Position numbers and translations under genes: made by a program. 64,000 bases of DNA from Billgrantia montanilacus. Its GTDB lineage: Bacteria > Pseudomonadota > Gammaproteobacteria > Pseudomonadales > Halomonadaceae. Under the pieces are notes generated by a model. The model ran no database searches and was not told where the DNA came from. It worked only from the letters and a program-made list of their open reading frames with translations. Shown one piece after another: positions 17,612 through 25,602 of the stretch; position 1 is the first letter of the stretch; each line of letters begins with the position of its first letter. The stretch covers positions 1 to 64,000 of the forward strand of contig NZ_QPII01000007.1 of NCBI RefSeq assembly GCF_003336675.1, written 5' to 3'.

Positions 17612-17717
17612 CGCCCAATAAAAAACCGAGGCTTGGAAGCCTCGGCCTTTTCGAAGATGGTAGCGGGGACCGCTGAATTGGTATCGAAAGCGAACCAGTG
17701 ACCGGTCATCGTGCTGA
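17612..17717 (-). repeat. tRNA-fMet tail plus terminator, tandem unit 3
   Basis: 106-bp unit nearly identical to 17718-17824. On the minus strand it holds GGTCACTGGTTC, a 20-base insert, then GCGGTCCCCGCTACCATCTTC (the tRNA-fMet acceptor and CCA end with its downstream bases), and the terminator hairpin CCGAGGCTT/AAGCCTCGG (17626-17645) followed by six T. Confidence 0.8.
17626..17645 (-). terminator. third tandem terminator behind tRNA-fMet
   Basis: CCGAGGCTT and AAGCCTCGG, 9-bp arms, with a T run on the minus strand. The arms are also flanked by T on the plus strand, so it may work in both directions. Confidence 0.8.
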
Positions 17718-17824
17718 CGCCCAATAAAAAAACCGAGGCTTGGAAGCCTCGGCCTTTTCGAAGATGGTAGCGGGGACCGCTGAATTGGTATCGAAAGCGA
17801 ACCGATGACCGGTCATCGTGATGA
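17718..17824 (-). repeat. tRNA-fMet tail plus terminator, tandem unit 2
   Basis: 107-bp unit. It carries the T-arm and acceptor end of tRNA-fMet interrupted by an insert replacing the T loop, plus a terminator at 17733-17752. Just upstream on the minus strand is the perfect palindrome GATGACCGGTCATC. The unit cannot form a full tRNA because the D and anticodon arms are missing. Confidence 0.82.
17733..17752 (-). terminator. second tandem terminator behind tRNA-fMet
   Basis: Identical hairpin to the other two copies, with seven T following on the minus strand. Confidence 0.82.
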
Positions 17825-17839
17825 CGCCCAATAAAAAAA

Positions 17840-17859
17840 CCGAGGCTTGGAAGCCTCGG
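17840..17859 (-). terminator. tRNA-fMet terminator
   Basis: CCGAGGCTT/AAGCCTCGG hairpin starting 12 bases after the CCA end, followed by seven T on the minus strand. It is the primary terminator of the tRNA transcript. Confidence 0.9.
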
Positions 17860-17871
17860 CCTTTTTGAAGA

Positions 17872-17948
<77 letters not shown>

Positions 17949-17962
17949 TCAACGTGGGGCAA

Positions 17963-17990
17963 ATACTACTCCTTTTCTGCGTCATGTCAA
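17963..17990 (-). promoter_or_regulatory. sigma-70 promoter of tRNA-fMet
   Basis: On the minus strand a perfect -35 box TTGACA (17985-17990) and a -10 box TAGTAT (17963-17968), 16 bases apart, start transcription just before the tRNA. Confidence 0.8.
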
Positions 17991-18041
17991 GGGTATGGTC
18001 GTTGTTAGTGCACTTGCCGCTCAAGGGTCCATAATCATAAG

Positions 18042-18075
18042 GGATGCTTGAAGGGGGACCGTTCAGGAAGCATCC
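18042..18075. promoter_or_regulatory. inverted repeat upstream of phaB
   Basis: GGATGCTT (18042-18049) and AAGCATCC (18068-18075), 8-bp perfect arms 18 bases apart, about 70 bases before the phaB start. It may be an operator or a leader hairpin; I cannot assign a regulator. Confidence 0.4.
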
Positions 18076-18147
18076 TGTTAAGGCTGGCCTGCTGCTTCAG
18101 GTCACGCCATTTTGCATAAGCATGCGCCATGATCAGGGAGGTGGAAT

Positions 18148-18894
18148 ATGACCCAAACAGCACCCGTTGCCTGGGTAACCGGCGGAACCGGTGGTATTGG
18201 CTCGGCGATATGCCGCGGCCTGGCCTCATCGGGCTATCTAGTGGTCGCCGGGTATCATAATCCGGAGAAGGCGAAGACCTGGCTTGAAACCCAGAAGGCC
18301 GACGGTTTTGACAACATCGCCCTGTCGGGCGTCGACCTGACCAGCTTCGAAGCGTGTGAGGCCGGTATCAAGGAGATCGAGGAGAATCACGGCCCCGTCA
18401 GCGTGCTGGTCAACTGTGCCGGGATCACTCGGGACGGCACCATGAAGAAGATGACCTCCGAGCAGTGGCACGAGGTCATCGACACCAACCTCAACAGCGT
18501 CTTCAACACTTGCCGTAGTGTCATTGGGGGTATGCTCGATCAGAAGTATGGCCGCATCATCAACATCTCCTCGATCAATGGCCGCAAGGGGCAATTTGGG
18601 CAGGTCAACTACTCCGCCGCCAAGGCAGGCATGCATGGTCTCACCATGGCGTTGGCCCAGGAGACCGCCACCAAGGGGATTACCGTCAACACCGTGTCGC
18701 CGGGCTACATTGCCACCGACATGATCATGAAGATTCCGGAGAATGTGCGCGAGGCGATCCGCGAGACTATTCCGGTCAAGCGCTATGGCACGCCGGAAGA
18801 GATTGCGCGCCTGGTCGTCTTCCTGGCCGACAAGGAGTCAGGTTTCATTACGGGGGCCAACATCGATATCAACGGTGGCCAATTCATGGGCTGA
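18148..18894 (+). CDS. phaB: acetoacetyl-CoA reductase PhaB
   Basis: 248 residues of the short-chain dehydrogenase family, close to PhaB throughout. It has the Rossmann motif TGGTGGIGSAI (11-21), NCAGITRDGTMKKM, the catalytic Ser141/142, Tyr155 and Lys159 (NYSAAKAG), and the C-terminal FITGANIDINGGQFMG. It reduces acetoacetyl-CoA to (R)-3-hydroxybutyryl-CoA with NADPH, the second step of PHB synthesis. GGGAGGTGG precedes the ATG. phaA and phaC are not adjacent, as is common in Halomonas. Confidence 0.94.
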   Translation: MTQTAPVAWVTGGTGGIGSAICRGLASSGYLVVAGYHNPEKAKTWLETQKADGFDNIALSGVDLTSFEACEAGIKEIEENHGPVSVLVNCAGITRDGTMKKMTSEQWHEVIDTNLNSVFNTCRSVIGGMLDQKYGRIINISSINGRKGQFGQVNYSAAKAGMHGLTMALAQETATKGITVNTVSPGYIATDMIMKIPENVREAIRETIPVKRYGTPEEIARLVVFLADKESGFITGANIDINGGQFMG

Positions 18895-18923
18895 GACCAC
18901 TACGCCGGTATTCCATCCAGCTG

Positions 18924-18945
18924 CGGGAGGCGATGCCTCCCGTTT
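18924..18945 (+). terminator. phaB terminator
   Basis: CGGGAGGC, GAT, GCCTCCCG hairpin followed by three T, 30 bases after the phaB stop codon. Confidence 0.7.
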
Positions 18946-18997
18946 GCATGTCTGCGGGTGTGAATGCCTTGCCGTTCGGCGTCGCTGTATCGGCCGC

Positions 18998-21778
18998 TCA
19001 GGGGGGTGGCAGGTGGGTCAGTCGTGTCAACAGGGCGTCGAACTCACCAACCTCACGCGCCCATTGGTCCGGCGAGACCGGGCCGGTGGCCAGCAGGTTG
19101 CGCAGCACGATACGAACTTCCTCTGCGCGATCAAGCTCACGGCTCAGCCCTTCGTTGAGCCGTTCGACCTGAATGGCCAGGCGCAGCGGCTCGTCATGCT
19201 GGCTGACGCGGCCCATGGCCAGTAGCGAAAGGTGAACGCGCAACCGTGCCAGCTGCTCAGCCACGTCGGCCTCGGAGGGGGGGGAAAGCCGTACCGCATT
19301 ACGCTGCTGATGAGCCGTGCGCATATCCTCTGGCAGTGAGAGGTGGTCATCGGCGGCCACGTTCTCGACAGTGCCCTGTTCGATCAGTCGAGCGTCGGCC
19401 TTCAGGTGGGCATCGAGCAGGGGGCGGTAGGCCTGCCAGTGCTGGATCTCCTCGGCTACCGCCAGGCGGTTGAGACGCTCCCGCCGAGCACGCACGATAC
19501 CGCTCCAGCGGCGCCGCATTCCCTCCGTCCGCCGCCCTGAGGGCAGTGGCTCCAGGGCCGCCGCCTCATCGAGCGCCTGCTCCAGGGTCGTGCTGTCCGC
19601 ATGACGGCTAGGCTGCCAGGCGTCCAGTCGGTCGATCAGCGCCTGCATCGCCTCAAGGCGTTGGCGGGCCCGCTGAGAGCGATCATCCCGCTGGGCTTCA
19701 CGAACCGCGAAGATCTGGTCGCAGATCTCGCGAAACTCTCGCCACAGCGTCTGCTCCTCGCCTCGCGGGGCGCGGCCCAGGTCACGCCAGCGCTGCTGCA
19801 GCATCTTGGCCTCTTCGGCTCGGGCGGCTGCCGGCAGCTGTCGTTCGAGCAGGGCTCGGGCTTCGTTGACCAGAACTCGCTTGGTGTCGGCCACTTCCCG
19901 GGCCCGTTGGTCGATCAGGCCCTGCAGGGCGTAGCGAATGCGACCGAACCGCCGCCCGATGGCTTCCGACTGATCTCTGGGGACCGGGGAGTGGCGACGC
20001 CACTCTTCCCGGGCGTGGTCGCGGATACGGCGCAAGGCGTCAGGGTCGGCGTTCGCCGCGGGGGCTTCCAGCAACTCTTCCAGCTGTTCGCAGAGTGCCG
20101 TACGGGCTTCGAGATTGCGGATGCGCTCGGCGTTGAGCCGGTCGCGCCAGGGTGCCAGGCGCTCGTGAATGCGGTCCGATGCCGCGCGAAACTGCTCCGA
20201 GAGTTGGCGGTTGGCGGCGGCATCGCCGAGCATCTTCCAGTCACGCACCAGCTGCCGGTGCTGGCGGTCGAGCTCGACGTCGGTCAGCGATGATTCCTCG
20301 GCCAGACGATCGATGGCCTGGCAGAGCTGCTCTCGCTTGGGGCCGGCAACGAAGCCACGCCAGTCGCGGAGTTCGGCAAGCCTGGCGCCCAGGCGCTTGA
20401 GGGTGGCCCGGTGGGGGCGGAGCCTGTCGGCAGGAAGCGATTCGGCACGATGCCTGAGGCTCTGATGCAGACGGCTGGCCCCCTTGAAGGCGCCTCGGTC
20501 GAGCAACTGTTCCAACTGCCCGAGGTCGGCGGCGAACCGCTCCAGACGCGCATCGAGGTCGCCATCCGTGTTCTTTTCGCCAGCGAGTTTGTATCGGGCG
20601 CGGGCAAGCAGCGGCGTGGGGGGAAGGGTGTCGGGCCACTGGCAGGCGTCGACGCTGGCTGCCAGGCGTTCTGCATCCCGCTCCGACAGGGCCGCTTCGA
20701 TCTCCGGCACCTGCGTGACCAGCCGCTCCCAGGCGGTGAGAACCCGGTCATAGTCGGCCAGCACGGCGTCATAGCGCTGGCGTAGCGCTTCATCGGTGAC
20801 ATGCAGGTCGGAGAGTGTCTGCCAGCGATTGGCCAGCAGCAGCTTCTGCGAGCGCAGGCTGGCGATATCCTGCTCGGTGAGAAGGTCCCCGCGAGGCAGG
20901 CCGGCAAGGCTCTCTTCCAGTGCTTCGAGCAGCGATTCACGGGCCTCGGTCGCCAGCTCGCGGCGGCGGTCCGCCTGGGCGTGGGCATGCTCTCGTGCCT
21001 CGTGGTCGGAGATGACCTTGCGGCAGCGTTGGCAGGCATCCTGATAGCGACGCTCCTGGCTGGCATCGGGAAGACCCGGCATCGACTCCCACTCCCGGGT
21101 CAGGTGTCGGTACCGGCCGGCATAGAGCGGCTCCCAGGGGGCGCGGCCGTGAGCTTCCAGCTTGTCCAGCAGTGCCTTGCGATTTTCGCGCTCGGCGGTC
21201 AGGGAAGCGGCGTCGGCTTTCAGGCGATTCAGGCGCTCCCTGGCCTGACGCATGACCTGGCGGTCGCGGCGGGCCTTCTGGGCCAGTTGCTGCAGGCCGA
21301 TTTCGCTGGATACCCGGGCCGCCGCAGCGTGTCGGACGGCGGCGATTCCGTTTTCACAGGCCTGGAGGATGAGGTCCTCCTCCGCGCTGAGGCGTGCCAG
21401 GGCGGCCAACCGCAGTTGCTGGTTGTCGCCCTGCATGGCCACAGCGGAGAGCAGCCCGCGATCGTCGATGCTTTCCAGCAGTGCCAGGCGCCGAGATAGT
21501 TCCACGCCTCCGGTCTTGCCGGTGAGTACGTCGATCAGGCGGCGATGCAGCTCGGGGTTGTACGGCTGTTCGCCAAGCAGGCGAAGCAGGGTATCGGGCG
21601 CTTCGATCCGCTCCAGTGCCTTCCTTCGAACGTCGGGGTCGCCGTCGAGGCAGAGACGCTCCAACGCCTGTCGCTGGTTCGGGTGCGACGGGTCGAGTTT
21701 GTCGACGGCTAGGCGTCGGACCTGAGCGTCGTGGTGTTGCCAGCGAGGGGCAAAAAGGCGTCGAAGGAATCCGGGCAT
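18998..21778 (-). CDS. DUF349 domain protein, 926 residues
   Basis: A large, very charged, Arg/Glu/Leu-rich cytoplasmic protein. The N-terminal 180 residues look like HEAT-type helical repeats (LERLCLDGDPDVRRKALERI). The rest consists of several DUF349 modules, long three-helix units with Trp-Arg pairs (LLANRWQTL, LVRDWKMLGDAA, MLQQRWRDLGRAP, REEWRRHSP). The function is unknown; the helical architecture suggests scaffold or nucleic-acid contacts. It is divergent from minC, with 254 bases between the starts. Confidence 0.85.
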   Translation of the reverse strand: MPGFLRRLFAPRWQHHDAQVRRLAVDKLDPSHPNQRQALERLCLDGDPDVRRKALERIEAPDTLLRLLGEQPYNPELHRRLIDVLTGKTGGVELSRRLALLESIDDRGLLSAVAMQGDNQQLRLAALARLSAEEDLILQACENGIAAVRHAAAARVSSEIGLQQLAQKARRDRQVMRQARERLNRLKADAASLTAERENRKALLDKLEAHGRAPWEPLYAGRYRHLTREWESMPGLPDASQERRYQDACQRCRKVISDHEAREHAHAQADRRRELATEARESLLEALEESLAGLPRGDLLTEQDIASLRSQKLLLANRWQTLSDLHVTDEALRQRYDAVLADYDRVLTAWERLVTQVPEIEAALSERDAERLAASVDACQWPDTLPPTPLLARARYKLAGEKNTDGDLDARLERFAADLGQLEQLLDRGAFKGASRLHQSLRHRAESLPADRLRPHRATLKRLGARLAELRDWRGFVAGPKREQLCQAIDRLAEESSLTDVELDRQHRQLVRDWKMLGDAAANRQLSEQFRAASDRIHERLAPWRDRLNAERIRNLEARTALCEQLEELLEAPAANADPDALRRIRDHAREEWRRHSPVPRDQSEAIGRRFGRIRYALQGLIDQRAREVADTKRVLVNEARALLERQLPAAARAEEAKMLQQRWRDLGRAPRGEEQTLWREFREICDQIFAVREAQRDDRSQRARQRLEAMQALIDRLDAWQPSRHADSTTLEQALDEAAALEPLPSGRRTEGMRRRWSGIVRARRERLNRLAVAEEIQHWQAYRPLLDAHLKADARLIEQGTVENVAADDHLSLPEDMRTAHQQRNAVRLSPPSEADVAEQLARLRVHLSLLAMGRVSQHDEPLRLAIQVERLNEGLSRELDRAEEVRIVLRNLLATGPVSPDQWAREVGEFDALLTRLTHLPPP

Positions 21779-22032
21779 GGGCTATCCTGAGCGTGAAGTG
21801 CGCAAGGCTCAGTGCCTGCGCAAGCCGTATTATTGCTATCGTGTCGGCATCTTTCGTCTAATGTATGTATCTAAGCACGCGCCGCGGCTGGGGAAAAGCC
21901 TAACTCCGCCGGGTGTGGCCAATCTGCGACTCTGTCATCCCGGCCCGGCTGGCCGTATGATCAGTTGCAGGGGCGCAGGGAGTCGCTTAGCTTTAGACCC
22001 ACGACCCGACAACACCCGAGTGGAGTCCGGCA

Positions 22033-22776
22033 ATGAGCCTCAAAGTGGACAGGGCAAGCATGGCATTTACCTTCAAGGGGGGCATGCTGCCGATGACGGT
22101 CATGGAACTGGCCAGCGCAGACCCGGAACGCATCCGCGAGCAGCTTTCCGGCAAGCTCAGCCAGTCGCCTGCCTTCTTTCAGCATACCCCCGTGGTTCTC
22201 AGTGTAGAGAAGCTCGATGAACCTCACCTGGCACTGGAACGCATCTGTGCCGTGTGCCGTGCGCACAAGCTGTTGCCGGTGGCGGTGCGCGGTGGCCCCG
22301 ACCCGGTCAAACAGTCGGCCTGGGCACTGGGGTTGGGCTGGTTTCCGCCCAATGACGGCGCCCGTGCTCGCACGCTGGAGGGCGTATCTACTGTCGAGCC
22401 GTCGCCTGCCGTGCCGGAACCTTCTCCGGAGCCGGCCAGTACGGCCAGCGGTGGCCGTATCTACCGGGGGACGGTACGTTCCGGGCAGCAGGTTACCGCC
22501 CCGGATGGCGATCTGGTGGTGATCGGTGCCGTCAACGCCGGTGCCGAGGTACTGGCCGCAGGCAGTGTGCATGTCTATGGGGCCCTGCGCGGGCGCGCCC
22601 TGGCCGGTATTCATGGCGATACTCTGGCCGGTATCTTCTGTCGCGAGCTGCGTGCCGAATTGCTGTCGGTTGCCGGCAACTACAAGCGCCTGGAGGATAT
22701 CGACCCTCAGCTGCTTGGGACCTCGGTCCAGGTCAAACTCTGCGATGCCCAGTTGGGGATTACCTCGCTCTCCTGA
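22033..22776 (+). CDS. minC: septum site-determining protein MinC
   Basis: 247 residues: N-terminal FtsZ-interacting domain (about 1-100; FTFKGGMLPMTVMEL), a Pro/Ser/Glu linker (about 120-140), and a C-terminal beta-helix MinD-binding domain (GRIYRGTVRSGQQV, DLVVIGAVNAGAEVLAAGSVHVYG). It blocks FtsZ rings near the poles as a partner of MinD. First gene of minCDE. Confidence 0.97.
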   Translation: MSLKVDRASMAFTFKGGMLPMTVMELASADPERIREQLSGKLSQSPAFFQHTPVVLSVEKLDEPHLALERICAVCRAHKLLPVAVRGGPDPVKQSAWALGLGWFPPNDGARARTLEGVSTVEPSPAVPEPSPEPASTASGGRIYRGTVRSGQQVTAPDGDLVVIGAVNAGAEVLAAGSVHVYGALRGRALAGIHGDTLAGIFCRELRAELLSVAGNYKRLEDIDPQLLGTSVQVKLCDAQLGITSLS

Positions 22777-22837
22777 CCGGCACACCTGTACCTGATTGAC
22801 GCGCCTTTTTTCACCGTTATCCATAGGGAAGCACAAC

Positions 22838-23656
22838 TTGGCCAAGATTATCGTAGTGACCTCAGGCAAGGGTGGGGTCGGCAAGACAACCAGCGCAGCG
22901 GCCATCGCTACCGGCCTGGCACTGCGAGGCAACAAGACCGTCGTCATCGATTTCGACGTGGGGCTGCGCAACCTGGACCTGATCATGGGCTGTGAGCGTC
23001 GTGTGGTATACGACCTGGTCAACGTGATCCAGGGGGAGGCGGGGCTCAATCAGGCGCTGATTCGCGACAAGCGCGTCGATAACCTGCATATCCTGCCGGC
23101 CTCTCAGACCCGCGACAAGGATGCCCTGACCTCAGAGGGCGTGGAGAAGATACTCGAGACCCTGAGCAAGGATTTCGACTATATCCTCTGCGACTCGCCT
23201 GCCGGCATCGAGCGGGGCGCTCAGCTGGCCATGTACTACGCCGACGAGGCTATCGTGGTGACCAACCCCGAAGTGTCCTCGGTGCGCGACTCCGATCGTA
23301 TCCTGGGGTTGCTGGCCTCCAAGACCCGCCGCGCCGAGCGTGGCGAGGATCCGATCAAGGAGCACCTGCTGATCACCCGCTACAATGCGACGCGCGTCGA
23401 CGATGGCGACATGCTCAACCTCGACGACATCCGCGAGATCCTGGCCATTGACCTGCTCGGCCTGATCCCGGAGTCGGAAGCGGTGCTGCGTGCTTCCAAC
23501 CAGGGGGTGCCGGTCACCCATGACGACAACAGCGATGCGGGTCAGGCCTATGCCGATACCGTCTCGCGTCTTCTCGGTGAGGAGGTGCCGCTGCGCTTCC
23601 ACGAAACCCAGAAGAAGAGTCTGCTGAGCCGCATGTTCGGAGGAGGTCGCCGGTGA
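22838..23656 (+). CDS. minD: septum site-determining ATPase MinD
   Basis: 272 residues of ParA/MinD-type ATPase with the deviant Walker A KGGVGKTT (Lys11, Lys16) and a C-terminal amphipathic membrane-binding helix ([12 protein letters not shown]). The conserved N terminus [12 protein letters not shown] fixes the start at TTG 22838, with AGGGAAG ten bases upstream. Its stop overlaps the minE GTG start. Confidence 0.97.
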   Translation: MAKIIVVTSGKGGVGKTTSAAAIATGLALRGNKTVVIDFDVGLRNLDLIMGCERRVVYDLVNVIQGEAGLNQALIRDKRVDNLHILPASQTRDKDALTSEGVEKILETLSKDFDYILCDSPAGIERGAQLAMYYADEAIVVTNPEVSSVRDSDRILGLLASKTRRAERGEDPIKEHLLITRYNATRVDDGDMLNLDDIREILAIDLLGLIPESEAVLRASNQGVPVTHDDNSDAGQAYADTVSRLLGEEVPLRFHETQKKSLLSRMFGGGRR

Positions 23657-23907
23657 AGTTGCTTGAATTCCTGAAGCGCGAACGCAAGAAGTCCGCGTCG
23701 GTCGCCAAGGAGCGACTGCAGATCATCGTGGCCCATCAGCGCAGCCAGCGCGGCCAGCCGGACTACATGCCGATGCTGGAGAGGGAGCTGCTGGAGGTGA
23801 TTCGGCGCTATGTCCAGGTGGATGACGATGCCATCAATATCAGCCTGGACAGCGAGGACAACTGCTCGGTGCTTGAGCTCAACGTCACCCTGCCGCGCAG
23901 TTCGTAG
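23653..23907 (+). CDS. minE: cell division topological specificity factor MinE
   Basis: 84 residues: N-terminal MinD-binding part ([28 protein letters not shown]) and a C-terminal dimerisation domain. It stimulates MinD ATPase and drives pole-to-pole oscillation. Starts at GTG within the minD stop (GTGA), so translation is coupled. Confidence 0.97.
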   Translation: MKLLEFLKRERKKSASVAKERLQIIVAHQRSQRGQPDYMPMLERELLEVIRRYVQVDDDAINISLDSEDNCSVLELNVTLPRSS

Positions 23908-24013
23908 CCGAGCCTTTGGCTGCACGGCCGGGTCGACGCGATGGGCTGAGGCGTCGGCAAGGCTATGCTAGGCTGTGCCATTCAGCGACGCAGAGTCAGG
24001 AGACACCGCGCCC

Positions 24014-25504
24014 ATGGCGAAGCCCGATGCCGCCCCGATGACCTTCCTGTGGCACGACTACGAGACCTTCGGCGCCGACCCGCGTCGCGACCGACCTTCG
24101 CAGTTCGCCGCCATTCGCACCGATGCGGACTTCAACGAGATCGGCGAGCCCGTCGAGCTTTTTTGCAAGCCCGCCGACGACTACCTGCCGCACCCCCAGG
24201 CCTGCCTGATCACTGGCATCACTCCGCAGCAGGCGCGCCGCCGCGGGTTGCCGGAAGCCGAGTTCGCCGGCCGCATCCATGCGCTGATGAGCGAACCCGG
24301 TACCTGTGCCCTGGGCTACAACAGCCTGCGTTTCGACGACGAGATAAGCCGCTGTCTCTTCTACCGCAACTTGCTCGATCCCTACTCCCGAGAGTGGCAG
24401 AACGGCAATTCCCGCTGGGACCTGATCGATGCCGTGCGTGCCTTCCACGCCCTGCGACCAACTGGCATCGAATGGCCGCGTCGGGAGGACGGGGCGCCCA
24501 GCTTCCGCCTCGAGGACCTGACTGCCGCCAACGGCATCGCCCACGAAGGCGCCCATGACGCCGTCGCCGACGTGCGAGCCACCATCGCCCTGGCGAAGCT
24601 GCTGAGGCGCTGCAACCCCCGGCTCTTCGATCATCTGCTTGCACTACGCAACAAGCGGGAAGTGGCGCGGCGACTCGACGTACCCGGTCGCAAGCCGGTG
24701 TTGCACATCTCACGCCGTTATCCTGCGAGCCGAGGCTGCAGCGCGCTGGTGATACCGCTCGCCGAGCATCCCACCAATTCCAACGGCGTGATTGTCTACG
24801 ACCTCTCGGTCGACCCCGAACCGCTGCTGACCCTGAGCGCCGAGCAGATTCGACAGCGCATCTTCGTCAGCAACGACGACCTGGCCGAGGGCGAGGCGCG
24901 TATACCGCTCAAGGTGATCCACATTAACCGCAGCCCGGTGATCCTGCCGACCGCGTCCTTGAAGGATGTGGAGGGCCCCCGGCAGGGCGAGTATGGCGAT
25001 ATCGTCGAGCGACTGGGGCTGGACCTGGCCGCCTGCCGCGCTCACTGGAAGCGCCTGGCCGGCAGCGCCGACGCGACGAGCAAGGCCGTGGAGGTATTCG
25101 CCGCCCCCCCTCCCGAGGGGCCGCATGATCCCGACCTGATGATCTACTCGGGCGGTTTCTTCTCGCCCGCCGATCGCCAGCAGATGCAGCGCGTTCGCGA
25201 TACCGCGCCCTGGGACCTGGTGGATGCCCGCTTCGCCTTCCAGGACCCGCGGCTCGAGGAGATGCTGTTCCGCTATCGGGCTCGCAGCTATCCGGAGACC
25301 CTGTCCAGTGACGAGCTGGTGCGCTGGGAGGCCTTCCGCTGGGAGCGGATGAACGACGCCGCGGTGGCCGGCTTCACCCTGAAGGACTTCGCCCGGGAGA
25401 TCGAACGGCTCAACCAGGTGGCGCTGGGCGATCGCGACCGTCAGGTGCTGGAGGAACTGGTGATGCATGTGGAGGCGATGATGCCGCCCCAGGCCTTCGA
25501 CTAG
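24014..25504 (+). CDS. sbcB: exodeoxyribonuclease I
   Basis: 496 residues, the usual ExoI length. The DEDDh nuclease domain begins with FLWHDYETFGADP (Asp15, Glu17) and includes YNSLRFDDE and the HEGAHDAVADV Exo III motif; an SH3-like and a C-terminal helical domain follow. It degrades single-stranded DNA 3' to 5' in recombination and mismatch repair. ATG 24014 is chosen with AGGAG about 11 bases upstream; ATG 24038 (MTFLW) is an alternative. Ends near a strong hairpin. Confidence 0.95.
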   Translation: MAKPDAAPMTFLWHDYETFGADPRRDRPSQFAAIRTDADFNEIGEPVELFCKPADDYLPHPQACLITGITPQQARRRGLPEAEFAGRIHALMSEPGTCALGYNSLRFDDEISRCLFYRNLLDPYSREWQNGNSRWDLIDAVRAFHALRPTGIEWPRREDGAPSFRLEDLTAANGIAHEGAHDAVADVRATIALAKLLRRCNPRLFDHLLALRNKREVARRLDVPGRKPVLHISRRYPASRGCSALVIPLAEHPTNSNGVIVYDLSVDPEPLLTLSAEQIRQRIFVSNDDLAEGEARIPLKVIHINRSPVILPTASLKDVEGPRQGEYGDIVERLGLDLAACRAHWKRLAGSADATSKAVEVFAAPPPEGPHDPDLMIYSGGFFSPADRQQMQRVRDTAPWDLVDARFAFQDPRLEEMLFRYRARSYPETLSSDELVRWEAFRWERMNDAAVAGFTLKDFAREIERLNQVALGDRDRQVLEELVMHVEAMMPPQAFD

Positions 25505-25544
25505 GATTGTCCGACAACTGATCGAAACCAGAACCATGACGCAC

Positions 25545-25571
25545 CAGCGCCCGGCCATTGGCCGGGCGCTG
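25545..25571. terminator. bidirectional terminator hairpin between sbcB and the M16 gene
   Basis: CAGCGCCCGGCC and GGCCGGGCGCTG, a perfect 12-bp stem with a three-base loop, lies between the two convergent genes. T-rich flanks are short. Confidence 0.75.
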
Positions 25572-25602
25572 TCGTTGAGGCGATGATTGGATGCCGACAG
25601 GG

